A DNA stretch of 64,000 nt from DAHUYF01 sp035945115 (GTDB lineage Bacteria; Pseudomonadota; Alphaproteobacteria; ATCC43930; CGMCC-115725), in assembly GCA_035945115.1 (NCBI GenBank), contig DASZAN010000117.1, positions 13,737 through 77,736 of the forward strand, written 5' to 3'. Shown piece by piece: positions 24,129 through 33,098 of this stretch. Made by a program: the position numbers and the translations under genes. Positions within the stretch are counted from its first letter, which is position 1. Each line of letters starts with the position of its first letter. Below the pieces are notes generated by a model, which saw only the letters and a program-made list of their open reading frames with translations, did no database searches and was not told the DNA's origin.

Positions 24129-26720
24129 TCAGGCGGCGCGCGGAATGCTCGCCGGTGCGGCGCGATTGTCGGGCGCCGCCAAGGGGGAGAGGCCCCGCTG
24201 CTTCGCCACCGCCTCGATGATGCCGTGCATGAGCTTGCCGAACTCGAGCGTGCGATAGGCGATGAGCGCGCCTTGCGCCAGCCCGAGAATGCCGATGATC
24301 GCCGCCGCGGCGGGCGCATCGAGGATGAGCGCCGCCGCCGTCGCCGCGGCGAAGGCGCGGAGAATGACCGCGGAGAAGCGCGAGAGCCGCATGGCGCAGC
24401 GCACGCGCAAGAGGCGCTTCATGCCGCCATGGTTCTCGGTGCAGACGAGCACGAAGGCGCGGCTCCAGAGGCCGCGCGCGATCTTGAGGTCCCAGTCGTT
24501 CCAGCCCTGATCGGGCACGATGAAATATTTCTGCGGCGAGAGGAACCGCATCAACGCGCCCAGCAGCAGCTCCTTCTCATCGCCGCGCTCGCTCCAATAG
24601 GAGAGATAGAACGTGCGCTCGCGCCAGGCGATGCGCGGCGGCTGGCGCGCGTCTTGGATGGCGGGGGAGATGTGCTCATGCGTGCGCATCTCGCGCCAGC
24701 GCCATTTGAGCCGCTCCCAGCCGCGCAGAATGGGGCCGACATAGATGAGGAGCGCCACGAGCGCGCGCGCCTTGAGGCCGCGGAAGCGCTTATCGATGGG
24801 CGCCTTGAGCGCGCCATTGATGCAGAGCACCCAGGTGGTGAGGAGCGGCACGGTCAAGAGCCACATCCAGCCGCCGGCGATAATGCCCACGAGCGCCAGC
24901 GCGATCGCCACCACGTTCCACTCGAAGCTGAGCGGTAGGAATGCAGCAAGCGACGACGGCGGCTCGTAGAGCGTCTGAAACAAGCCGCGGCCGAACACGC
25001 CGGAGTAGATGACCGGCTTGCGCGATAAGAGCAGCGCCGCCGAGAGATCGCCATAGATGCGCCCCAGCCACTTTGCCTGGCCGAAAAGATTGAAGCGGAA
25101 GGGATGCTTCGAATAAACGAGGGCCTCGGCTTTGCCGTAGCCACGCTGCTGGCCGATATAGGCTTTGACCGTGTTGCGGCGGAAATGCCAGACCACCGCC
25201 GCGGCGCTGAAGCCGATGGTGTAGCCCGCATCTTGGAAGCGCCAGCAAATGTCGACGTCGTCGCCGGCTGCGCGGTAGACCGGATCGAAACCGCCCATGC
25301 GCAGCAGCACGTCGCGGCGAAACGCCATGTTGCAGCCGGCGATGTGCTCGGCGATATCGTCTGAAAGGAGAACATGCGTCGGGCCGCCGGGCGACACCGC
25401 GACGGCTGCGGGAACGAGGCTATCCTCCGGTGGCGGAAAATTGGGCCCGCCGCAAGCGACGAGCTGCGCGCTCTCCATCTTGGCGACGAGATATGTCAGC
25501 CAATCGGGATCGGCGACGCAGTCGCTGTCGGTGTAGGCCACGATCTCCCCGGTGGCGGCTTCAGCCCCCACGTTGCGGGCGACGGAGAGACCCTTGTTCG
25601 GCTGGCTGATGATGCGGCAGTAGCTGAAACGCTGAGCGATCTCGAGCGTCCGGTCGGTCGAGCCGTCGTTGACGACGATCACCTCGTAATCCGGGTAATT
25701 GAGGCGTTCGAGCGAGGCAAGGCACGGTTCCATCGTGCGCTCGGCATTGTAGGAGCAGACCACCACCGAGACGCGCGGATAGCGCGGCAAGACCGGTGGG
25801 ACTGGGCCGCGATAGCGCTCCTCGACGGCGGCGAAGGCGGGCTTTGGTTGGCGCTGGCGGTCGACGAGGCCGAAGGCCCAGTCTGCGATCAGATGGCCAC
25901 CGGTGAACCACTCGTCCGTCCAGGCGAAGACGAAGGTGCCGGCGGCGCCCATCTCGAAGGCAGTGCGGATCTGCCATGACAGGATCCGCGCCTGCTCTTC
26001 CTCGCCTTCCCGCATGGAGTCGATGCCGAATTCGGTCAGGACCAGCGGCCGGTCGATGGCGAGATTGTGGAGGCGCGAGAGATAGCGGCGGAACGCCTGC
26101 TCGTTGTGGAGATAGACGTTGAAGCAGAGGAAGTCGGTGAAATCGATGGTGAGATATTCGGTCGAGGGGAAGTTAGCGTAGCTGACGAGCGCGGCGGGGT
26201 GGGTTGACTTGACGGCGGCCACCAAGCGCTTCAGGAATGCGCGGACCCGCTCTGGCCCGTGCCAGCGCACCATGTCGGGCGGAATCTCATTGCCGATGAG
26301 ATAGGCGAAGATGGCGTCGTGCCGCGCCAAGGCGCGGATCGATTCGCTAACGGTGGTAATGATCTGGCTTTGGATCGCGGGGTTGTCGAGGAAGGTGACG
26401 TGCTGCGACCAGGGAATGCCCGCCAGCACCTTGAGCCCGGCTTCGGCGGCGAGGTCGAGGAGCCAGAGCGGCGGCGGGGTGAAAACGCGGAGGATATTGG
26501 CGCCCATCGCCGCCATCAGGCGGAAGTCGCGTCGGACGATGTCCCGCTCTGGAAACTGCGCCCCGTGCGAGCCGGGCCCGAACGGCCCATAGGTCACGCC
26601 CTTGACGAAGAACTTGGTCTCGCCGAGGAAAAAGAACTTGCCGTGCACGCGGATCGCCGCGCCGTCATGGCCCATCGGCGCCGATTGGCGCGCGGCAACG
26701 GCAGTCTCGACCGGCTGCAT
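24129..26720 (-). CDS. Fusion of clan GH-A glycosidase-like domain with GT2 glycosyltransferase
   Basis: 863 residues. Residues about 20-300 form a TIM-barrel glycosidase-like domain of GH2/GH5 type, with the acid/base pair N144-E145 (LIGNEIPPD) and a likely nucleophile E230 (LVLTEFGID). From about 316 a family 2 glycosyltransferase follows: VSVVVCSYNAERTM, VVNDGSTD, AYTDSDCVADPDW and GDDVDICWRFQDAGY. The C-terminal 250 residues hold two or three membrane segments and an extra region with GWNDWDLKIARGLW. It may build and trim or transglycosylate a glycan at the membrane; the adjoining ABC exporter would move it. Substrate is unknown. Confidence 0.85.
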   Translation of the reverse strand: MQPVETAVAARQSAPMGHDGAAIRVHGKFFFLGETKFFVKGVTYGPFGPGSHGAQFPERDIVRRDFRLMAAMGANILRVFTPPPLWLLDLAAEAGLKVLAGIPWSQHVTFLDNPAIQSQIITTVSESIRALARHDAIFAYLIGNEIPPDMVRWHGPERVRAFLKRLVAAVKSTHPAALVSYANFPSTEYLTIDFTDFLCFNVYLHNEQAFRRYLSRLHNLAIDRPLVLTEFGIDSMREGEEEQARILSWQIRTAFEMGAAGTFVFAWTDEWFTGGHLIADWAFGLVDRQRQPKPAFAAVEERYRGPVPPVLPRYPRVSVVVCSYNAERTMEPCLASLERLNYPDYEVIVVNDGSTDRTLEIAQRFSYCRIISQPNKGLSVARNVGAEAATGEIVAYTDSDCVADPDWLTYLVAKMESAQLVACGGPNFPPPEDSLVPAAVAVSPGGPTHVLLSDDIAEHIAGCNMAFRRDVLLRMGGFDPVYRAAGDDVDICWRFQDAGYTIGFSAAAVVWHFRRNTVKAYIGQQRGYGKAEALVYSKHPFRFNLFGQAKWLGRIYGDLSAALLLSRKPVIYSGVFGRGLFQTLYEPPSSLAAFLPLSFEWNVVAIALALVGIIAGGWMWLLTVPLLTTWVLCINGALKAPIDKRFRGLKARALVALLIYVGPILRGWERLKWRWREMRTHEHISPAIQDARQPPRIAWRERTFYLSYWSERGDEKELLLGALMRFLSPQKYFIVPDQGWNDWDLKIARGLWSRAFVLVCTENHGGMKRLLRVRCAMRLSRFSAVILRAFAAATAAALILDAPAAAAIIGILGLAQGALIAYRTLEFGKLMHGIIEAVAKQRGLSPLAAPDNRAAPASIPRAA

Positions 26721-26872
26721 CGTAAGACGAACTCCCGTGACTTGCCGAAAACCCGCGCCTCAGGCGCGACCGCCGCGAGCGGCCATCCTCAGCAGAAAAC
26801 GGCAGTGCGGTCGGCCTATTCCCCGCCGGGGATAGCGCCGCAGAACGCCCGATCTGTCAAGCGGGGCGGTGT

Positions 26873-27871
26873 CTAGCGTGCCGCCTCTGGTGCGGCAAAA
26901 TGCGCCGCATGCCAGCGCCAAGCTGTGGCGACGATCGTGTCGAGGTCGGAAAACCGCGGGTTCCAGCCCAGGACCTGGCGTGCTCGGCTGGCGTCCGCCA
27001 CCAGCGCCGGGGGATCACCGGCGCGGCGCTCGGTGTCGCGGCGGGGAACCGCGCGGCGGGTCACACGCTCGGCGGCGGCGATCACTTCGCGGACGGAATG
27101 GCCTTGACCAGTCGCGAGGTTGAAGGCACCACTGGCGCCGCCCCGTTCCAGGTGCTCGAGCGACAGCACATGCGCCTCGGCGAGATCGCTCACATGGATG
27201 TAGTCGCGGATCGCCGTGCCGTCCGGCGTCGCATAGTCCGTACCGTAAACCTCCACCCGCGGCCGTCGACCGAGGGCGGCGTCAAGGACGAGCGGAACGA
27301 GATGCGTCTCAGGCTCGTGATGTTCGCCGATCTCGCCGTCGGGATCGGCGCCGGCGGCATTGAAATAGCGGAGCGCCGTATGGGCGAAGCCGTGCGCGAC
27401 CCCATACCAATGGAGCATGCGCTCGACGATGAGCTTGCTTTCGCCGTACGGATTGATCGGGCGCTGCGGCATTTCTTCGCGGATGGGCACCGACTCAGGA
27501 ATGCCGTAGGTGGCGCAGGTGGAGGAAAAAACGATCCGCCGCACGCTCGCTTCCCGCATCGCCTCGAGAAGATTGAGGCTGTTAACCACGTTGTTTGCGA
27601 AATAAAACTCGGGCCTAGTCATGGATTCGCCAACATAGGCAAAAGCGGCGAAATGCATGACGGCACCGATCTCGAAGCGTCGCAGGCTCTCGCACAGCAG
27701 GGCCCGGTCGGCGAGATCGCCTTCGATGAAGGGGCCCCAGCGCACTGCCGCGCGATGCCCACGCACGAGGCTGTCAAACACAACCGGCTCATAGCCGGCC
27801 TGCGCCAGCGCCTTGGCGGCGTGGCTGCCGATATAGCCGGCACCGCCGGTGACGAGAACCCGATTGCTCAT
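26873..27871 (-). CDS. galE: UDP-glucose 4-epimerase
   Basis: 332 residues of the extended short-chain dehydrogenase family: VLVTGGAGYIGSHAAKAL NAD-binding start, S-x-x-CATYG, catalytic NPYGESK (Tyr-x-x-x-Lys), and the GalE-typical DYATPDGTAIRDYIHVSDLAEAH plus LNLGTG-like FNLATGQGHSV. It interconverts UDP-glucose and UDP-galactose in the cytoplasm. The start at 27871 fits homology though no strong ribosome site is seen; the frame is open upstream. It is divergent from the UDP-glucose dehydrogenase gene across 250 bp. Confidence 0.93.
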   Translation of the reverse strand: MSNRVLVTGGAGYIGSHAAKALAQAGYEPVVFDSLVRGHRAAVRWGPFIEGDLADRALLCESLRRFEIGAVMHFAAFAYVGESMTRPEFYFANNVVNSLNLLEAMREASVRRIVFSSTCATYGIPESVPIREEMPQRPINPYGESKLIVERMLHWYGVAHGFAHTALRYFNAAGADPDGEIGEHHEPETHLVPLVLDAALGRRPRVEVYGTDYATPDGTAIRDYIHVSDLAEAHVLSLEHLERGGASGAFNLATGQGHSVREVIAAAERVTRRAVPRRDTERRAGDPPALVADASRARQVLGWNPRFSDLDTIVATAWRWHAAHFAAPEAAR

Positions 27872-28121
27872 GCGCGAGACGGTTCGATCTTGATGCGGGA
27901 AGGTCAACAACGGCGGAGCCGGGTTGGTTCTTCCCCGGGCGACGCCTACGACCTGATAGGGCGAAGTTCGACGCACCGCAAGCGGGCACAGGACCGCATG
28001 GCGGCACTGTTAACCATAATTTCGCTGGATGTTGCGGGGCGGGCAAGCTAGGCAGGGCGCCCCCAGGGAATTTTTTGGCCGGCAAAGACGTTCTTTCGAG
28101 CGTCGCCCGACAGGAGAAAAC

Positions 28122-29471
28122 ATGCGCATTGCGATGATTGGCACCGGCTATGTCGGCCTCGTCTCTGGTGCCTGCTTTTCCGAATTCGGCGTCTCCGTCA
28201 CATGCGTCGACAAGGATGTCGGCAAGATCGCCCGCCTGAAGCAGGGTGACATTCCCATCTACGAGCCCGGCCTCGACCAGATCGTCGACAGCAACGTACG
28301 CGCCGGACGGCTCGACTTCACCACCGATCTCGCCGCCGCGGTCAAGGGCGCGGACGCGGTGTTTATCGCCGTCGGCACGCCCTCGCGCCGCGGTGACGGG
28401 CATGCCGACTTGTCCTACGTCTTCGGCGCTGCCGAGGAGATCGCCCGTGCGCTCACCGGTTATGCCGTGGTGGTGACGAAATCGACGGTGCCGGTCGGCA
28501 CCGGCCGCCGCGTCGCAGAGATCATCCGCAAGACGCGGCCTGAGGCGCAATTCGACGTGGTGTCGAACCCGGAATTCCTGCGCGAAGGCTCGGCGATCCA
28601 GGACTTCATGCGGCCCGACCGCGTCGTCATCGGCAGTGAGAGCGAGCGCGTCAAGGATGTGATGCGCGAGCTCTACCGGCCCCTTTACCTCATCGAAACG
28701 CCGATGATCTTCACGACGATCGAAACGGCGGAGCTGACGAAATACGCGGCGAACAGCTTCCTCGCCGCCAAGATTTCCTTCATCAACGAGGTCGCCGATC
28801 TGTGCGAGCAGCTTGGCGCCGACGTGCAGGATGTGGCGCGCGGCATCGGGCTCGACGGCCGCATCGGCCGCAAATTCCTCCATGCCGGTCCCGGTTACGG
28901 CGGCTCGTGCTTCCCCAAAGACTGCCTCGCCCTCGTGCGCACGGCGCAGGAGGCGGGGGCGCCGGTGAGCCTCGTCGAGACCACGGTCAAGGTGAACGAG
29001 ACGCGCAAGGAGATGATGGCGGCACGCATCATCCGCGCCTGCGGCGGCAGCGTCGAGGGCAAGACGATCGCCGTGCTCGGCCTCACCTTCAAGCCCAATA
29101 CCGACGACATGCGCGAGAGCGCGAGCCTTGCCATCATTCCGGCGCTGCAGGGCGCCGGCGCCACGATCCGCGCCTTCGATCCCGAGGGCATGGAGGAGGC
29201 GAAGAAGCTCCTCGGGGGCGCGACATTCTGCGAGGGCGCCTATGACGCCATGGAGGGCGCCGACGCGGTCGTCATCCTCACGGAATGGAACGAATTTCGC
29301 GCCCTCGATCTGAGGCGCGTGCGCTCGCTCTTACGCTCGCCCACTATCATCGACCTGCGCAACATCTACAAGCCCGCCGACATGGCGGACGCGGGGTTTT
29401 ATTACTTCAGCATCGGCCGCCGCGCGGTCGAGCCGGCGCGCGGCCAGCAGCGCGTTCGGGCGCAGGGTTGA
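28122..29471 (+). CDS. ugd: UDP-glucose 6-dehydrogenase
   Basis: 449 residues: MIGTGYVGLVSGACFSEFG start, NAD-binding and central domains, GGSCFPKD with catalytic C263, and TFKPNTDDMRESAS in the C-terminal UDP-binding domain. It oxidises UDP-glucose to UDP-glucuronate with two NAD. AGGAG lies seven bases before the ATG. It is followed after 38 bp by the UDP-glucuronate decarboxylase gene, giving a UDP-Glc to UDP-GlcA to UDP-Xyl route in one transcript. Confidence 0.96.
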   Translation: MRIAMIGTGYVGLVSGACFSEFGVSVTCVDKDVGKIARLKQGDIPIYEPGLDQIVDSNVRAGRLDFTTDLAAAVKGADAVFIAVGTPSRRGDGHADLSYVFGAAEEIARALTGYAVVVTKSTVPVGTGRRVAEIIRKTRPEAQFDVVSNPEFLREGSAIQDFMRPDRVVIGSESERVKDVMRELYRPLYLIETPMIFTTIETAELTKYAANSFLAAKISFINEVADLCEQLGADVQDVARGIGLDGRIGRKFLHAGPGYGGSCFPKDCLALVRTAQEAGAPVSLVETTVKVNETRKEMMAARIIRACGGSVEGKTIAVLGLTFKPNTDDMRESASLAIIPALQGAGATIRAFDPEGMEEAKKLLGGATFCEGAYDAMEGADAVVILTEWNEFRALDLRRVRSLLRSPTIIDLRNIYKPADMADAGFYYFSIGRRAVEPARGQQRVRAQG

Positions 29472-29509
29472 TCGAATTCCAACGAATAAGCGACGAAGGA
29501 TCGGCGGCC

Positions 29510-30499
29510 ATGAACGTTCAGAAAAAGCGCGTGCTGGTGACAGGTGGTGCCGGCTTCTTGGGCTCTCATCTTTGCGAGCGGCTGTTGGCCGAAGGCCACG
29601 ACGTCCTCTGCGTCGACAACTACTTCACCGGCCGCAAGCAGAACATCACCCACCTCCTCGACAACCTGAATTTCGAGGCGAAGCGCCACGACATCTGCTT
29701 CCCGCTCTATGTGGAGGTGGACGAGATCTACAATCTCGCCTGCCCGGCCTCCCCCATTCACTATCAGTTCGATCCGGTGCAGACGACCAAGACCAGCGTC
29801 TCCGGCGCGATCAATATGCTGGGCTTGGCGAAGCGCGTGCGCGCCAAGATCTTCCAAGCCTCGACTTCGGAAGTCTACGGCGATCCGACCATGCATCCGC
29901 AGCGCGAGGAGTACCGCGGCAACGTCAATCCGATCGGGCCGCGCGCCTGCTATGACGAAGGCAAACGCTGCGCCGAGACCCTCTTCTTCGACTATCACCG
30001 CCAGCACAAGTTGCGCATTCGCGTGGCGCGCATCTTCAATACCTACGGTCCGCGCATGCATCCCAATGATGGGCGCGTGGTGTCGAACTTCATCGTCCAA
30101 GCGCTCAAGGGCGAGCCTATTACGATCTACGGCGACGGCAGCCAGACGCGCGCTTTCTGCTATGTCGACGATCTCATCGAGGGCTTCCTCCGCCTCATGG
30201 CGACCTCCGATGACGTGACTGGTCCCATCAATCTCGGCAATCCCGTGGAGACCACCGTGGGCGAACTCGCCGAGAAGATCATCAAGGTGGTGGGTTCGCG
30301 CTCGACCATCGAGCGTCGACCGCTCCCGGTGGACGATCCTGTGCAGCGCTGCCCCGACATCTCGCGCGCCCGCGACATCTTGGGATGGGCGCCGCGCGTG
30401 CCGCTCGACATTGGCTTGGAGCGGACCATCGCTTATTTCGACCGCCTCCTCGGCGAGGCGCGCGAACCGCGCTCGACCGTCCTGCACCTTCGCGCCTGA
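29510..30499 (+). CDS. uxs: UDP-glucuronate decarboxylase (UDP-xylose synthase)
   Basis: 329 residues. VLVTGGAGFLGSHLCERLL, DNYFTGRKQNI, YNLACPASPIHYQ, STSEVYGDP and ACYDEGKRCAETL are hallmark UXS segments; the last gives the catalytic Tyr and Lys. The enzyme makes UDP-xylose from UDP-glucuronate with bound NAD. AAGGA lies about ten bases upstream of the ATG. A good hairpin terminator follows at 30546. UDP-xylose supply implies a xylose-containing surface polysaccharide or lipopolysaccharide, though no xylosyltransferase is recognised here. Confidence 0.95.
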   Translation: MNVQKKRVLVTGGAGFLGSHLCERLLAEGHDVLCVDNYFTGRKQNITHLLDNLNFEAKRHDICFPLYVEVDEIYNLACPASPIHYQFDPVQTTKTSVSGAINMLGLAKRVRAKIFQASTSEVYGDPTMHPQREEYRGNVNPIGPRACYDEGKRCAETLFFDYHRQHKLRIRVARIFNTYGPRMHPNDGRVVSNFIVQALKGEPITIYGDGSQTRAFCYVDDLIEGFLRLMATSDDVTGPINLGNPVETTVGELAEKIIKVVGSRSTIERRPLPVDDPVQRCPDISRARDILGWAPRVPLDIGLERTIAYFDRLLGEAREPRSTVLHLRA

Positions 30500-30545
30500 G
30501 CGCGCCGGGCTCTCGCCCCGGGAAGCGCGGTACCGCGTTTGTGAT

Positions 30546-30573
30546 GGCGCGTGACCGCGCCGGCGGTTTTTTT
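30546..30573 (+). terminator. Rho-independent terminator after the ugd-uxs operon
   Basis: A stem ggcgcg/cgcgcc with a four-base loop (tgac) is followed by ggcgg and seven T residues. Position 47 bp after the uxs stop fits the end of that transcript. Confidence 0.7.
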
Positions 30574-30742
30574 GGCTCGATTTTATAACGGTCGCTCCGT
30601 AACTTAGTGTCTGTCGCAGCGACCCATGCCCCGCTTGCGCCTCTTGGCCATCGCACAAGCCGCTTCACCCTGACTGACCCGATAACTGCCGGGTCGGAGT
30701 TGACGATAGCGATGGGTGTGACGCCCCACGAGAGGAGGAACG

Positions 30743-30965
30743 ATGAGCACCGCGACGAAGTTGCCGGCAGGCTCGGTTTTTCCCGCGATGAGCTGGGCGC
30801 AGGTGGGCGGCGGCACCATCGATCCGTGGAAGGCACGGGGCTGGCGGATGCTGGATCGTCGACATCTCCAACACGCCCTTCGCGCGCCCCGATCTCGCCA
30901 GCATTCTTCAGGGCCTCAAATTCGTTCGGGAGAAGCGGTACCCGATTCGCGGCACGGCGAACTGA
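30743..30965 (+). pseudogene. Internally deleted peroxiredoxin-like (AhpC/TSA) gene
   Basis: The first 37 codons (MSTATKLPAGSVFPAM through GGGTIDPWKARGWRML) match the N-terminus of peroxiredoxin-like AhpC/TSA proteins, and a strong AGGAGG precedes the ATG. At 30854 the frame changes by one base, and the next 36 codons (VDISNTPFARPDLASILQGL then KRYPIRGTAN and stop at 30965) match the C-terminus of the same family. About 100 central residues, including the Cys-x-x-Cys active site, are gone. Relatives are around 180 residues. The leader holds a hairpin gacccg/cgggtc. The identification of both ends comes from family knowledge; deletion followed by decay is the inference, and a misassembly is the alternative. 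Confidence 0.75.
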
Positions 30966-31072
30966 GCTGCCCTTTCAAAATGCCGTGAGAGGGGTCTCTC
31001 GCTGCGCCTCATCGTGTGGGAGCCGCTCCCCCAAAGGGCTATAGTCGCGCCGGTCGAGGCATGGGAGGCGAG

Positions 31073-32887
31073 ATGGACGGCGGTAGCGTGCTGCGGATGG
31101 ACGGCCCGGTGCTCGTCTTCGGTGGCCCTTACAGCAATCTCGAGGCGACCGAGGCGCTGCTGAGCGCGGCGGATCGCCACGGCATTCCGCCGCAGCAGGT
31201 GATTTGCACCGGCGATATCGTCGCCTACGGCGCCGATGCCACGGCGACGCTCACGCTCATTCGCCGCGCCGGTATTCGCGCCATCATGGGCAATTGCGAG
31301 GAATCGCTTGCCAGCAACGCCGCCGATTGCGGCTGCGGCTATGCCGCGGGGAGTGCCTGCGAGCTCATGTCGGTGGCGTGGTACGCGCATGCCGATCGCA
31401 ACCTCGATGGCAAGACGCGCGCCTGGATGGCCACATTGCCGCGCCGCCTCGATATTGTCCTCGCTGGCAAACGGCTTGCCGTGGTGCATGGCAGCGTGCG
31501 CCAGATCAATCGTTTCGTCTTCGCCTCGACGCCCGCCGCGGTGAAGCGCGAGGAGCTCGACGCTGCCGCATGTGACGGCGTGATCGCCGGCCACTGCGGC
31601 ATTCCCTTCACCGAGGTGATCGACGGTCGCCTCTGGCACAATGCGGGCGCCATCGGCATGCCTGCCAATGACGGCACGCCTCGGGTCTGGTACAGCATCC
31701 TGTCGCCGACGCCGGACGGGATCGCGATCGAGCACCACGCGCTTTCATACGATCATCGGCGTGCGGCGGAGAAGATGCGGGCGGAGCGGCTCCCGGAGGG
31801 TTATGCCGCCGCGCTCGAAAGCGGCCTCTGGCCGAGCTGCGACGTATTGCCGGCGGCGGAGTTCGGGCGGCGTGGCGTGGCGCTCGCGCCGGGTGTAGTC
31901 GGCTGGCGCGCGGATGGTGCTGCGGCATGGCCGATGACCGTGGCTGAACCCATGGCCCGGCTCGATCCGCAGAAATTCCGTGACCCGCAGCTGACGGTCA
32001 CCGGCGAGCCGCGCGCCATCGTGGCACTCTCTGGCTTGAAGACGCTGTGGTTCAACACCGGGACGCTCTGCAACATTGCCTGCGCCCACTGCTACATCGA
32101 ATCGAGCCCGCGAAACGACCGGCTCTCCTACCTGACGCTCGCCGAGGCAACGGCTTATCTCGACGAGATCGCGCGCGATGCTCTTCCGACGGAGGAGATC
32201 GGTTTCACCGGCGGCGAGCCGTTCATGAATCCCGACATTCTCGCCATGCTGGAGACTACGCTCGCGCGCGGCTTTCGCGTTCTCGTGCTGACCAATGCGA
32301 TGCGGCCGATGCAGCGTCTGAAGGTGCCGCTGCTCGATCTCAAGCGGCGCTGGGGCGCGCGCTTGGCGATTCGCGTCTCGCTCGACCACTACACCTGCGC
32401 GCTTCACGAGGAGGAGCGCGGCGCAGGCACGTGGCAGTCCACTGTCGACGGCCTCCAATGGCTCGCTGCGAACGGATTCAATGTCGCCGTCGCGGGGCGG
32501 ATGTTCTGGGGCGAGCCGGACGCTGCTATGCGCCAGGGCTTCGCCCGTCTCTTCGCCGAGCATGGTATCGCGATCGACGCCGAGAACCGCGATCAGCTCG
32601 TCATCTTTCCGGAGATGGACGCCGCAGTTGACGTGCCGGAGATCACCGCGGCGAGCCTCGACAACCTCGGTGCAGGGCGCGCGAGCCTGATGTGCACGAG
32701 CTCACGGATGGTCGTGAAGCGCAAGGGTGCGGCGCGTCCGACCGTCGTCGCCTGTACCCTGCTGCCTTACGACGAGGCCTTCGAGCTCGGCGCGACGCTC
32801 GCCGAGGCCGCCCTTCCGGTGGCGCTCAACCATCCGCATTGCGCCAAATTCTGCGTTCTCGGAGGCGGTGCTTGCAGTAGCGGGTGA
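31073..32887 (+). CDS. Fusion of degenerate metallophosphoesterase domain and radical SAM enzyme
   Basis: 604 residues from ATG 31073 (GGAGG just upstream). Residues about 10-230 have the calcineurin-like phosphoesterase layout, with GDIVAYG and VVHGSV kept, but the first metal site (normally D-I-H-G-N) reads GGPYSN, GNHD reads GNCE, and GHTH reads GHCG. From about 310 a radical SAM domain begins with NTGTLCNIACAHCYIESS: C333, C337 and C340 would bind the 4Fe-4S cluster and SAM; GFTGGEPFMNPD follows. The C-terminus has further cysteines (LMCTSS, VACTLL, HCAKFCVLGGGACSSG), suggesting an auxiliary cluster as in SPASM/twitch enzymes. Function is unknown. Confidence 0.88.
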   Translation: MDGGSVLRMDGPVLVFGGPYSNLEATEALLSAADRHGIPPQQVICTGDIVAYGADATATLTLIRRAGIRAIMGNCEESLASNAADCGCGYAAGSACELMSVAWYAHADRNLDGKTRAWMATLPRRLDIVLAGKRLAVVHGSVRQINRFVFASTPAAVKREELDAAACDGVIAGHCGIPFTEVIDGRLWHNAGAIGMPANDGTPRVWYSILSPTPDGIAIEHHALSYDHRRAAEKMRAERLPEGYAAALESGLWPSCDVLPAAEFGRRGVALAPGVVGWRADGAAAWPMTVAEPMARLDPQKFRDPQLTVTGEPRAIVALSGLKTLWFNTGTLCNIACAHCYIESSPRNDRLSYLTLAEATAYLDEIARDALPTEEIGFTGGEPFMNPDILAMLETTLARGFRVLVLTNAMRPMQRLKVPLLDLKRRWGARLAIRVSLDHYTCALHEEERGAGTWQSTVDGLQWLAANGFNVAVAGRMFWGEPDAAMRQGFARLFAEHGIAIDAENRDQLVIFPEMDAAVDVPEITAASLDNLGAGRASLMCTSSRMVVKRKGAARPTVVACTLLPYDEAFELGATLAEAALPVALNHPHCAKFCVLGGGACSSG

Positions 32888-32915
32888 GTGCTCGATTCCT
32901 GGCCAGCGCTCCCCT

Positions 32916-32943
32916 GGCGATCGTCGATCGCCGAATTTATTTA
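32916..32943 (+). terminator. Possible terminator after the radical SAM gene
   Basis: ggcgat/atcgcc with a five-base loop, followed by gaatttattta. The T-run is interrupted, so this is a weak candidate. It lies 28 bp beyond the radical SAM stop, where a terminator would be expected. Confidence 0.35.
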
Positions 32944-33098
32944 TGCCCTGTCATCGATGTAATCACTTAGAGTTGATGACAGATCGTGCGGCTCGCTGGA
33001 TTCGCAGTTTCATCGTCGTATCGCCGCGTGCGGCAGTAACCGCCATGGTGCGCGTGGCGAATACCGGAGAGCAGCGACGCTCTTTCGGATTCTACGAC

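Noticed and set aside
22503..24938. An 811-codon open frame on the + strand
   Set aside because: It is antisense to the ABC exporter and the glycosyltransferase fusion, which have full motifs. Its composition (Arg, Glu, Asp, His, Ala runs) is typical of high-GC shadow frames.
26721..26872. A small gene between the glycosyltransferase fusion and galE
   Set aside because: The 152 bp have no frame with a ribosome site and protein-like composition.
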